Source: QWPN01 sp044238145
Lineage (GTDB): Bacteria; Planctomycetota; Planctomycetia; Pirellulales; UBA1268
Reading direction: 5' to 3'
Length of the DNA: 64,000 bases
NCBI GenBank assembly: GCA_044238145.1
Contig: JBIIDT010000001.1
Location: 1 to 64,000, forward strand
Under the pieces are notes generated by a model. That model worked only from the letters and a program-made list of their open reading frames with translations. It made no database searches and was not told the DNA's origin. Below, piece after piece: positions 52,725 through 61,314 of the stretch. Position numbers and translations under genes: made by a program. The first letter of the stretch is position 1, and every line of letters starts with the position of its first letter.

Positions 52725-53813
52725 TTACAGCACGGGCAGCGAGGGCAGCGGGGGGCGGGCGGCGCTCGTCGCGGCGAGGTTGCCCACGAGCCGCTCGCAG
52801 ATCGCCTGCAGGTAGGGGCGGGCGGCGGGATCGTCGTAGTTGGCGGCCGTGCGGCCGGCGTCGCCGTGCTCGCGGATCGGGATCTGAAGCGGCACCTCGC
52901 CGAGGAACGGGATCTCGAGTTCATGGGCCGTCCGCTTGGCGCCGCCGGAGCCGAAGATGTCCCAGCGCTTGCCGGTGTCGGGGCAGACGAAGAACGCCAT
53001 GTTCTCCACCATGCCGAGGACGGGGATGTTGACCTTCCGGAACATCGCGATCGCCTTCGTGGCGTCGAGCAGGGCCACGTCCTGCGGTGTGCAGACCACG
53101 ACGGCGCCGGTCAGCGGCAGGACCTGAGAGAGCGTCAGCGCGATGTCGCCCGTGCCCGGGGGCATGTCGATGACGAGATAGTCGAGCGCACCCCAGAGCG
53201 TGTCGCGGAGCATCTGCGTGATGGCGCCGTGCAGCATGGGCCCGCGCCACACGACCGCCTCGCCGGCCGGCACGAGGAAGCCCATCGACATCACCGGCAT
53301 CGAGCCCGCGCCGACCTCGAGCCGCATGGGCACGATCTTGCCGTTATCGACTTGCGGCCGGCCGGAGAGGCCGAGCAGGTGGGGAACGCTCGGCCCGTAG
53401 ACGTCGGCGTCGAGCAGGCCCACCTGGCTGCCGGCCCGGGCCAGGCCGATGGCGATGCTGGCGGCGATCGTGCTCTTGCCCACGCCCCCCTTGCCGGAGC
53501 CGACGGCGATCACGCTCTTCGCCTCGAGGCCGATCTGACCGAGCTTCACCGGCGGGCGGTCGTGGGGCCGGATCGTGATCCGGACGTCGCGCACGGCCGG
53601 GAAGCGGGCCCGAAGGAGCTCCTCGATGCGGCCCCGAGTGGCGGGCCAGAGGATGGCCGAGTGGGTCGTGAGCCCGACGGCGACGGCGAGCGAGTCGGCC
53701 GCGGCGTCGACCTCGAGCACCTGGCCCATCTCGGTCAGCGGCCGGCCCGATTCCGGGTCGGCGATGTCCGCGAGCACGGCGGTCACGGAGGCGCGGTCGG
53801 GAGGCGTGCTCAT
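52725..53813 (-). CDS. Mrp/NBP35-family Fe-S carrier P-loop ATPase
   Basis: The 362-residue protein has an N-terminal MIP18/DUF59-like domain (about 8-85) and then a deviant Walker A P-loop GSGKGGVGKSTIAASI (105-120). Further marks are DADVYGPSVPHLLG near 135, GTGDIALTLSQVLPLTGAVV near 220, and FVCPDTGKRWDIFG near 282. The usual CxxC at this last site is CxxT here, so the second cysteine is missing. The family transfers [4Fe-4S] clusters, and the mitochondrial homolog Ind1/NUBPL matures complex I. The ATG overlaps the nuoN stop by 4 nt. Being coupled to the complex I operon supports such a role. Confidence 0.88.
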   Translation of the reverse strand: MSTPPDRASVTAVLADIADPESGRPLTEMGQVLEVDAAADSLAVAVGLTTHSAILWPATRGRIEELLRARFPAVRDVRITIRPHDRPPVKLGQIGLEAKSVIAVGSGKGGVGKSTIAASIAIGLARAGSQVGLLDADVYGPSVPHLLGLSGRPQVDNGKIVPMRLEVGAGSMPVMSMGFLVPAGEAVVWRGPMLHGAITQMLRDTLWGALDYLVIDMPPGTGDIALTLSQVLPLTGAVVVCTPQDVALLDATKAIAMFRKVNIPVLGMVENMAFFVCPDTGKRWDIFGSGGAKRTAHELEIPFLGEVPLQIPIREHGDAGRTAANYDDPAARPYLQAICERLVGNLAATSAARPPLPSLPVL

Positions 53814-55543
53814 CGGGCGGCGGTCGCGGGGGGCGGGGCGATGTCCGCGGCCATCGCCGCCGGCAGCGTGCCGGTGAGGGCGTCGCCGGCTCGCGCGGCG
53901 GCGCGGAACAGGCCCTGGGGGCGGACGGTGAAGAACAGCAGGGCCGCCGTGCAGGCGAGCATGGCGATGCCGGCGGCGAGGCCGCCGTCGGCCTGCACGC
54001 CCCGCTTCGTGCTCCGGAAGTACATGGCCGAGATGATCCGCAGGTAATAGCCAGCCGCGATCGCGGCGTTGACGGCCAGCGCGATGCCGAGCCCCACGAA
54101 CCACGCCCGGCGGCTGCCGAGGACGACGGGGTCGTTCCAGTCGACCTGCAACGCGGAGACGGCCAGCCCCAGCTTGCCCCAGAACCCGGGCAGCGGCGGG
54201 ATGCCGGCGAGGCTCAGCAAAAATAACGCGATCGCGAACGCGGCCACGGGGTTGGTGGAGGCGAGGCCGTCGAGGTCGGCGACCGTGGTGATCTCCTCGC
54301 GGGGCGGTCGCGGGCCGCTGCTGCTGGTCCACTCGGGCCAGCGATGCCCGAGGTAGGCGACCGCGCCGAACAGGCCGATCGTGGCCACGGCGTAGGCGGC
54401 GAGGTAGAAGACCGAGGCCGTCATGCCACCGAGGGCGAACACCCAGCCGCTGTCGATCCCGGCGGCATCGCCAAGCGGCCGTCCGGCCTGGGTGGCCGCG
54501 GCCGCCGCCGCGACGGCCACGCCCACGAGCAGGTAGCCCGCGTGGGCGATCGACGAGCAGGCGAGGAGCCGGCGCAGGTTCGACTGCAACAGCGCCATCA
54601 CGTTGCCGAGCGTCATCGTCACCGCGGCGAGCACGGCGGTGAGCTGCCAGAGGAGGTCGAGGTGGGCGCGGGCGGCCGGGCCGGTCACAGCCGCGGCGGC
54701 GTCGGGGGCGATCGCCAGTCCGATCACGCGGGCCAGGACCACGAGGCCGGCGAGCTTGGGAAGCGTGGAGAGCACGGCCGCGTTGCCCGGGCTCGTCCCC
54801 TCGTAGACGTCGGGCGCGTAGAAGTGCAGCGGCACGGCCGCGAGCCGGAATGACGCCCCCACGACCGCCATGCCGACGGCGACCGGGAGCAGGGCCCGGG
54901 CCAATCCCGAGATGTCCGCGTCGGTCGAGCGGAGCCGGGCACCGATCGCCGCCAGGTCGGTCGAGCCGCCGAGGCCATACAGGCAGACGAGGGCATAGAG
55001 GAAGAAGGCCGAGGCGACGAGCGAGAGGAAGAAGTACTTGAGGCTCGCCTCCTGGCCGCGGGCGTCGGTCCGCTTGAGTGCCAGGAGGACGTAGGTCGGG
55101 ATGGAGACGAGCTCGAGGCCGGCGAAGAGCAGCACGAGGTCACCCGCCACGCCCACCAGCGACAGGCCGGCGAGCAAGAGCAGGAACGTGCCGGCCTCCT
55201 CGCAGGTGCCGCCGCGGCGCAGGCCGGGGCCGCGGCTCACCGCCGCGGTGAACAGGTCGCCGGCCTGCACGAGGGCCAGAAGCGCCCCGAGGCCGAGCAC
55301 GAGCCAGCGGACGAACGTCGAGAAGCCGTCGATCGCGACGCCACCGGAGGCGATCGCCGCCCCACCGGCGGGCTGGCCGCCGGCGACCGCCATGGCCGCC
55401 GCGATGCCGCCAAGCGCCACGAGCCACCCGGAACGCAGGCCGAGGAACGCGCCGCCGAGGAAGGCCACGAGCGCCGCCGCGACGAGCGTGATCTCGGGCG
55501 CCACGAGCCGGAACGTGTCGAGCGAGGTGGGCAGCATCGTCAT
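53810..55543 (-). CDS. nuoN: NADH-quinone oxidoreductase subunit N
   Basis: This 577-residue antiporter-like membrane subunit of complex I pumps protons. It has about 14 helices with the conserved proton-channel parts FAGLELVSIPTYVLLALKR near 137, PLHFYAPDVYEGTSP near 240, and AHAGYLLVGVAVAAAAAA near 320. The last stretch (LAGIPPLPGFWGKLGLAVSA) is classic NuoN. The ATG at 55543 overlaps nuoM by 4 nt; a second ATG two codons on is possible. The C-terminal Ala/Pro tail is long. Confidence 0.92.
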   Translation of the reverse strand: MTMLPTSLDTFRLVAPEITLVAAALVAFLGGAFLGLRSGWLVALGGIAAAMAVAGGQPAGGAAIASGGVAIDGFSTFVRWLVLGLGALLALVQAGDLFTAAVSRGPGLRRGGTCEEAGTFLLLLAGLSLVGVAGDLVLLFAGLELVSIPTYVLLALKRTDARGQEASLKYFFLSLVASAFFLYALVCLYGLGGSTDLAAIGARLRSTDADISGLARALLPVAVGMAVVGASFRLAAVPLHFYAPDVYEGTSPGNAAVLSTLPKLAGLVVLARVIGLAIAPDAAAAVTGPAARAHLDLLWQLTAVLAAVTMTLGNVMALLQSNLRRLLACSSIAHAGYLLVGVAVAAAAAATQAGRPLGDAAGIDSGWVFALGGMTASVFYLAAYAVATIGLFGAVAYLGHRWPEWTSSSGPRPPREEITTVADLDGLASTNPVAAFAIALFLLSLAGIPPLPGFWGKLGLAVSALQVDWNDPVVLGSRRAWFVGLGIALAVNAAIAAGYYLRIISAMYFRSTKRGVQADGGLAAGIAMLACTAALLFFTVRPQGLFRAAARAGDALTGTLPAAMAADIAPPPATAAR

Positions 55544-57252
55544 GGGGCCTGGGCAACCTGGGGGGCGGGTGGGGCGGCGGCCTGCATGTCGGCGGCGAAT
55601 GCGGCGGCGGAGGCCTGCGTGGCCCGGCGGACCGCGGCCGCGGCCGGCTGGAGGAACGTGGCGGGCACGAGGCCGATCCACAGCACGAACACGGCGAGCG
55701 GCGCGACGGCGGCCAGTTCGTGCCACGCGAGGTCGCAGCGGTCGGCCGGGGCCGCGTGGGCATGGCCGTGACCGTGACCATGACCGTGGCCGTGCTCGTC
55801 CGCCGCGCCGTGGGCATGACCGGCCCGTGGCGGCTCGCGGGAGGGGCCGAAGAACGCCCGCTCCACGGCCTGCAGCATGTACCAGGCGCCGAGCACGACG
55901 CCCGCCACGGCCAGCAGCGACATCGCCAGGTAGGCCGACTGCCACGCCGGTGCCACGCCCGCCCAGGCCCGCTGGAAGGAGCCGGCGAGGATCATGAACT
56001 CGCCCACGAACCCGTTGAGGCCGGGCAGGCCGATGCTCGAGAACGTGAACAGCATGAAGAACACGGTCAGCCACGGGGCCCGGCTCGCGATCCCGCCGAG
56101 GCTGGCGATGTTCCGGGTGTGGAACCGCTCGTAGATCATGCCGACGAGCGCGAACAGGCCGGCCGACGAGAGGCCGTGGTTCACCAGTTGCAGGTTGGCC
56201 CCCTCGACGGCCAGGGGCGTGAGGGCGAACAGGCCCATCACGACGTAGCCCATGTGGCTCACCGACGAGTAGGCGACGAGCCGCTTGAGGTCGGTCTGCA
56301 CCAGCGCCACGAGCGCCCCGTAGACGATCCCCGCCACGCCGAGGCCGAACAGCCAGGGGGCGGCGGCCGCCGTCGCTTCGGGCAGCATCGGCATCGAGAA
56401 CCGCAGGAACCCGTAGATGCCGATCTTGAGCAGCACCCCGGCCAGGTCGACCGAGCCACCGGTCGGGGCCTCGACGTGGGCCAGCGGCAGCCAGGTGTGC
56501 AGCGGCACGATCGGCACCTTGACGGCGAACCCGGCGAGCAGGGCCAGGAACACGAGCAACTGCAGCCGGCCGCCGGCCGCGTCCATCGGCAGCGGGTGCC
56601 GCTCGAGACCGGCGGTGAGGGCGGCGATGTCGAATGTCACGGCGCCGGTGTGCGACGCGTTCCAGAGCACGATCGCCAGCAGGCCGAGGAACGTGAGCAC
56701 GCTGCCGGCGAGCGTGTAGATGAAGAACTTCACGGCCGCCCGCCGTCGCTCCTCGTGCCCCCAGATCCCGATCAGGAAGAACAGCGGCACGAGCGTGAAC
56801 TCGAAGAACACGTAGAACAGGATCAGGTCGCGGGCGGCGAACACGCCGAGCATCGCCGCCTCGAGCACCAGCAGCAGCACGTAGAAACCGACGGGCCGCT
56901 CGCGGACGGCGTCCCAGCTGACGAGCACGGCCGTGAGCGTGAGCAGGGCGGCCAGGCCGAACATCCACAGCGACAGCCCGTCGAGCCCCAGCGACAGCCG
57001 GACATCGAAGGCGCCGCCGGTGAGCCAGGGCAGGTCGATCGCGGCGTAGGGGAGGCCGGCCGCCGCCTCGGGGCTGGCCAGGTAGCGCAGCACGAGCCAG
57101 CCGGCGAGCAGGAGCGTGACGACGGCGGTCACGGCGGCGCTTTGTCGCACGGCGGCCAGGCCGCGCGAGCCGAGCAGCCAGGCCAGGGCCGCGCCAAGCA
57201 GCGGGCAGGCGAGGACGAGCAGCAGGTGCGACGAGGGTGTGAGGCCGTTCAT
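55540..57252 (-). CDS. nuoM: NADH-quinone oxidoreductase subunit M
   Basis: The 570-residue antiporter-like subunit of complex I has FYVFFEFTLVPLFFLIGIWG near 133, FAVKVPIVPLHTWLPLAHVE near 215 and YSSVSHMGYVVMGLFALTPL near 310. Near residues 478-506 a His-rich insert (GHAHGAADEHGHGHGHGHGH and following) lies between the last helices, and after it come DLAWHELAAVAPLAVFVLWI and a Pro/Ala tail. The insert is absent from textbook NuoM. The stop overlaps nuoN by 4 nt and the gene follows nuoL after 22 nt. Confidence 0.93.
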   Translation of the reverse strand: MNGLTPSSHLLLVLACPLLGAALAWLLGSRGLAAVRQSAAVTAVVTLLLAGWLVLRYLASPEAAAGLPYAAIDLPWLTGGAFDVRLSLGLDGLSLWMFGLAALLTLTAVLVSWDAVRERPVGFYVLLLVLEAAMLGVFAARDLILFYVFFEFTLVPLFFLIGIWGHEERRRAAVKFFIYTLAGSVLTFLGLLAIVLWNASHTGAVTFDIAALTAGLERHPLPMDAAGGRLQLLVFLALLAGFAVKVPIVPLHTWLPLAHVEAPTGGSVDLAGVLLKIGIYGFLRFSMPMLPEATAAAAPWLFGLGVAGIVYGALVALVQTDLKRLVAYSSVSHMGYVVMGLFALTPLAVEGANLQLVNHGLSSAGLFALVGMIYERFHTRNIASLGGIASRAPWLTVFFMLFTFSSIGLPGLNGFVGEFMILAGSFQRAWAGVAPAWQSAYLAMSLLAVAGVVLGAWYMLQAVERAFFGPSREPPRAGHAHGAADEHGHGHGHGHGHAHAAPADRCDLAWHELAAVAPLAVFVLWIGLVPATFLQPAAAAVRRATQASAAAFAADMQAAAPPAPQVAQAP

Positions 57253-57274
57253 GGTGGTGCGGGGTGGTGCGGGG

Positions 57275-59494
57275 TCAGCGGAGTCCCCAGGCCAGGGCGA
57301 GCACGATCACGAGCGTGCCCACGACGCCCGCGAGGGCGTACCGCTGGAGGAGGCCCGACTGCAGCCGTCGGGCCGCGGCGCCGGCCGCTCCGGGGATCCG
57401 GGCGACGCCGTCGACGAGCCCGTCGACCACGTGGCGGTCGAAGGCCGCCGCGATCGTGGCCACGAGCTCGAGCGGCCGGACGATGAGGGCGGAGTAGATT
57501 TGGTCGAGGAAGAAGCGGTTCGCGAACAGCGTCTCCAGCGGACCGAGGAACCGCTCCAGCTGTGGCCCGTCGCTCCGGCGGCCGAGGTGGCCGAGCGCGG
57601 CCACGGCGATGCCGGCGGCGGCCGCCAGCGTGCCCTGGATGGCCAGGTCCCAGTGGAAGGCGTGGGGGGCTGCCGTGTCGGCGATGGGCGGATAGGTGAG
57701 CGACGGGGTCGAGGCGAGGAAGTCAGCCAGCGCGTGGGTGCGGAACAGCCACCAGCCGGTCACGGCCGAGGCGACGGCGAGGATCACCAGCGGCAGCGTC
57801 ATCACCGGCGGCGACTCGTGGGCATGGTGCCCCGCCTCCTCCGGCACCCGCGTCGGTCCGGTGAAGGTCATGAACACCGCGCGGAAGGTGTAGAACGCCG
57901 TCAGGCCGGCCGTGACCAGCGACATCCAGAACAGCAGCCGCCAGGTGGCCGGGGCATCGAGGGCGTCGAGGCCCGCGACCCAGCCGGCGTCGCTCCGGGC
58001 GGCGGCGAGTTCGGCGGCATCGGGTGTCACGCTGGCAGGATGCATCGGCGGCGGGCCGCCGGCGTGGCTGCCGCCGCTCGAGGTGTCGTGGTGCTCGCCG
58101 TGCGCGGCCGGCCAGCCGCGGCCGTGCAGGGCGGCGAGGATCTCGTCCTTGCTGAAGAAGCCGGCGAAGGGGGCCACGCCCGCCAGGGCCAGCGACCCCA
58201 CGAGGAACGTCGCCGCCGTGATCGGCATGATCCGGCGCAGGCCGCCGAACCGACGCATGTCGATCACGCCCCCCATCGAATGCATCACCGAGCCCGCCCC
58301 GAGGAACAGCAGGGCCTTGAAGCAGGCATGGGTCAGGAGGTGGAAGATCGCGGCCGTGAAGCCGAGCAGCGTGCCGGTGCCGAGGCTCGCGAACATGTAG
58401 CCGAGCTGGCTGATCGTGGAATAGGCGAGCACCCGCTTCAGGTCGTTCTGCACCGTGCCGATGAGGGCGGCGACGAGGGCCGTGGTGGCGCCGACGATCG
58501 ACACCGCCGTCAGCGCGCCGGGGCAGGCGACGAACAGGGGCGCGGTGCGGGCGATGAGATAGATGCCTGCGGTCACCATCGTGGCGGCGTGGATCAGGGC
58601 GCTGGCCGGGGTCGGGCCTTCCATGGCGTCCGGGAGCCAGACGTGCAGCGGCAACTGCGCGCTCTTGCCGCAGGCGGCGAGGAGCAAAAGCAGGCAGATC
58701 GCCGTGCCCACCGCACCGCCGACGTAGCCGGCCGCATCGGCGAGCCGCGTCTGGCCGAGGATGCCCGGCAGGATCGTGCCGTCGACGAGCGTGTCGTGAA
58801 AGTCGAGCGTGCCGTAGGTCATCCACAACAGAAACGTGGCGACGGCGAGGCCGAAGTCGCCGACGCGGTTGACGAGAAACGCCTTCTTGGCGGCCCGCGC
58901 GGCCTCGGGCTTCGTGAACCAAAAGCCGATCAGCAGGTAGGAGCAGGCGCCCACCGCCTCCCAGAAGACGTAGACGAGGAGAAAGTTGCTGGCCGCCACG
59001 AGCATCGACATCGAGAACACGAACATCGCGATCAGGGCGAAGAACCGGGGATAGCCCGGGTCGCCGTGCATGTAGCCCACCGAGTACAGGGCCACGAGGA
59101 GGCCGACGCAGGTGATGATCACGAGCATCGTGGCGGTGAGCGGGTCGAGCCGCAGGGCGATCGGGATCGAGAGCCCGCCGGCCGCATCGGCTGCGCCGGC
59201 GGCCGCGGCGGCGGTGGTCGGCCCGCCACCGGCCACGTCGGCCCACTGCCAGAGCGTGCGGATCAGCTCGACGGGCCGGCCCACCGGCGGATGGGCCTCG
59301 GCGCCGGCGCCGACCTCGCGGGCGAGGCCCACGAGGAGGGCCACGGCCACCGCCGCGGCGGCGGCAATGCCGGCGAGCGCCGGCAGATGGGCCCGGGACC
59401 CCAGCGCGCGGCCGAAGGCCACCGTGAGCACGGCGGCCGCGAGCGGCATGAGCGGCACGAGGACGAGCAGGGTTTCAGGTGACAGGTCGGGCAT
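57275..59494 (-). CDS. nuoL: NADH-quinone oxidoreductase subunit L
   Basis: The 739-residue longest antiporter-like subunit has RFFALIAMFVFSMSMLVAAS near 147, VNRVGDFGLAVATFLLWMTY near 203, KSAQLPLHVWLPDAMEGPTP near 272, and HAATMVTAGIYLIARTAPLF near 295. Late in the chain is a His-rich loop (HGEHHDTSSGGSHAGGPPPM, near 465). The C-terminal region contains the lateral helix and last TM typical of NuoL. It follows nuoK with 24 nt between. Confidence 0.93.
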   Translation of the reverse strand: MPDLSPETLLVLVPLMPLAAAVLTVAFGRALGSRAHLPALAGIAAAAAVAVALLVGLAREVGAGAEAHPPVGRPVELIRTLWQWADVAGGGPTTAAAAAGAADAAGGLSIPIALRLDPLTATMLVIITCVGLLVALYSVGYMHGDPGYPRFFALIAMFVFSMSMLVAASNFLLVYVFWEAVGACSYLLIGFWFTKPEAARAAKKAFLVNRVGDFGLAVATFLLWMTYGTLDFHDTLVDGTILPGILGQTRLADAAGYVGGAVGTAICLLLLLAACGKSAQLPLHVWLPDAMEGPTPASALIHAATMVTAGIYLIARTAPLFVACPGALTAVSIVGATTALVAALIGTVQNDLKRVLAYSTISQLGYMFASLGTGTLLGFTAAIFHLLTHACFKALLFLGAGSVMHSMGGVIDMRRFGGLRRIMPITAATFLVGSLALAGVAPFAGFFSKDEILAALHGRGWPAAHGEHHDTSSGGSHAGGPPPMHPASVTPDAAELAAARSDAGWVAGLDALDAPATWRLLFWMSLVTAGLTAFYTFRAVFMTFTGPTRVPEEAGHHAHESPPVMTLPLVILAVASAVTGWWLFRTHALADFLASTPSLTYPPIADTAAPHAFHWDLAIQGTLAAAAGIAVAALGHLGRRSDGPQLERFLGPLETLFANRFFLDQIYSALIVRPLELVATIAAAFDRHVVDGLVDGVARIPGAAGAAARRLQSGLLQRYALAGVVGTLVIVLALAWGLR

Positions 59495-59518
59495 GGCGTG
59501 TGGGGCGGCAGGATCCGG

Positions 59519-59962
59519 TCAGACGTGCTCGCGTTGGAGGAGTTCGTCCTCGTCGGTGGGCGGCCGCACGCCGGCTGGGGTGAGGCGGGGGAAGGGGTGC
59601 GGGGCGGCCTCGCCGGCGGGCAGCTCGTGATCGACGGCCCGGGCGAGGTTGTCCTCGCGCAGGGTCTGCCAGGCGGCGGCGTCGAGCCGGCCGGTGCGGG
59701 CGAACGCCTGGAGAACGAGCACGAGCGCCACGGCCGCCTCGCAGGCGGCCACCGTGAGCACGAAGATCACGAGCACCTGTCCGCCCCAGTCGCCGTGGAA
59801 CCGGCTCCAGGCCACGAGGCTCACCGACACACCCTGGAGCATCAGCTCGGCCGAGAGGAACATCACGATCAGGTTGCGGCGGGCCAGCATGCCCACGAGT
59901 CCGAGGGCGAAGAGGACGGCACCCACGACGAGGGCGTTCTGCAGGAGGGCGAGCTGGTTCAT
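59519..59962 (-). CDS. nuoK: NADH-quinone oxidoreductase subunit K, with C-terminal extension
   Basis: Three helices identify NuoK: NALVVGAVLFALGLVGMLAR, NLIVMFLSAELMLQGVSVSL with the key Glu, and VLVIFVLTVAACEAAVALVL with a second Glu. NuoK is normally about 100 residues. This one has 147, with a C-terminal tail of about 45 residues (DAAAWQTLREDNLARAVDHE and a Pro/Glu-rich end). The ATG overlaps nuoJ by 4 nt. Confidence 0.92.
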   Translation of the reverse strand: MNQLALLQNALVVGAVLFALGLVGMLARRNLIVMFLSAELMLQGVSVSLVAWSRFHGDWGGQVLVIFVLTVAACEAAVALVLVLQAFARTGRLDAAAWQTLREDNLARAVDHELPAGEAAPHPFPRLTPAGVRPPTDEDELLQREHV

Positions 59963-60783
59963 CGGCGCGACCCTCCCGTGGAGGCCAGTTCGCCCGAGGG
60001 ATCGCCATGCCGCGAGACAATCGCGATCGAGCCGACGAGCGCCACCAGCAGCAGCACGCCGGCGACCTCCACGGCCAACAGGTGCCGCCCGAAGAGCTCG
60101 CCGCCGAGGCGGGCGACGTGGTCGGCCGCCAGCGGGTCGGCCGCGGTGGCAGCGGCCGGCGGCGCGGATCCCGCGTCGTTCGTGCCGTCGCCCGGAGCGC
60201 GGGCCGCGATCGCCGCCGACCGCGATGGCAGCCGGCAGCAGGCCGAGGTCTCGGCCGAGAGCCGGCCGACGACGAGGGACAGCAGGCCAAGCAGCACCGC
60301 CCCCGCCACGGCCGCCAGGAGCGGCTCGTTCGAAACGCGGTCGTACGGGGCCATGCCGCTGGGCTGCGCGAGCATGAGCACGAACAGGAACATCACGAGG
60401 ATCGCCCCCGCGTAGACCACGATCGTGGCCACGCCGAGGAACTGGGCTCCGAGCACGAGCAGCACGCCGGCCACGCCGGCCAGCGCCAACGCGAACCAGA
60501 TCGCGGCGTAGACGGGCGAACGCGACACGACCGTCGCGGCCCCCGAGATCACCGCGACGAGCGAGACCACGAGGAACACGGCCTCCTCGCCCAGCCCGCC
60601 CAGGCGGCGGCCGGTGAGCACGAGGCCCGCCAGCGCCGCGGCTCCGAGGGCCGCACCGCCCCAGCGGGCGAGCCGCCGCTCCGCGCCGCGCGGCAGGAGC
60701 AGCCACAGGCTCGCCGCCGCCGCGGCGACGGATGCAGCGAGGATCGTGCCGGGCGCCGGCAGGGCGAGGGACGCGACGATCAC
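59959..60783 (-). CDS. nuoJ: NADH-quinone oxidoreductase subunit J
   Basis: The 274-residue membrane subunit is marked by SRSPVYAAIWFALALAGVAG and LLVLGAQFLGVATIVVYAGA then ILVMFLFVLMLAQPSG, the NuoJ core. It includes a non-membrane insert (about 175-215, RLPSRSAAIAARAPGDGTND and following) before the last helix. The start is a GTG at 60783 overlapping nuoI by 4 nt (GTGA). The first 30 residues add an extra hydrophobic segment. It is longer than E. coli NuoJ (184). Confidence 0.88.
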   Translation of the reverse strand: MIVASLALPAPGTILAASVAAAAASLWLLLPRGAERRLARWGGAALGAAALAGLVLTGRRLGGLGEEAVFLVVSLVAVISGAATVVSRSPVYAAIWFALALAGVAGVLLVLGAQFLGVATIVVYAGAILVMFLFVLMLAQPSGMAPYDRVSNEPLLAAVAGAVLLGLLSLVVGRLSAETSACCRLPSRSAAIAARAPGDGTNDAGSAPPAAATAADPLAADHVARLGGELFGRHLLAVEVAGVLLLVALVGSIAIVSRHGDPSGELASTGGSRR

Positions 60784-61313
60784 AGCGTGCCCCCCAGGTC
60801 CGCCGACTTCATCGGCTCGGCGTCCTTCGTCATGTCGTAGACGCTGAGCAGCTTCTCCTTGTCGAAGATCATCTCCTCGCGGCTCTTCCCGGTGAGATCG
60901 AGAAGGCTCGTGAGTTCGATGGCGTCGACGGGGCAGGCCTCCTCGCACATCCCGCAGAAGATGCACCGCAGTTCGTCGATCTGGAAGCTCTCGGGATATT
61001 TCTCGCGGTCGGGCCACGGACTCTCGGCCGCGACGATGTCGATGCAATGGGCCGGACAGGCGGTGGCGCAGAGGAAGCAGGCCACGCACTTCACGCGACC
61101 GTCGCCGTCACGGTTGAGCCGGTGCACGCCGCGGTAGATGAGCGGGTTGCCCACCGCGGGGCGCTGCTCCGGGAAGCTGACGGTGACCTTCGGGCTCACG
61201 AGGTGCCGGGCGGTGGTGGTCAGGCCGCTGACGAACAGCGGCAGGTAGAGCCGCTCGGCCAGCCCCAGCGGCTTTTCCTCGAGCCAGGTGATCGACGGGT
61301 CGGTCGGCTTCAT
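60780..61313 (-). CDS. nuoI: NADH-quinone oxidoreductase subunit I (2 x [4Fe-4S])
   Basis: The 177-residue ferredoxin-like subunit has two complete 4Fe-4S motifs: CVACFLCATACPAHC near 76 and CIFCGMCEEACPVDA near 116. It carries electrons from NuoG/NuoB-side clusters toward quinone at the junction of the arms. It starts 1 nt after the nuoH stop and is coupled to nuoJ. Confidence 0.95.
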   Translation of the reverse strand: MKPTDPSITWLEEKPLGLAERLYLPLFVSGLTTTARHLVSPKVTVSFPEQRPAVGNPLIYRGVHRLNRDGDGRVKCVACFLCATACPAHCIDIVAAESPWPDREKYPESFQIDELRCIFCGMCEEACPVDAIELTSLLDLTGKSREEMIFDKEKLLSVYDMTKDAEPMKSADLGGTL

Positions 61314-61314
61314 G

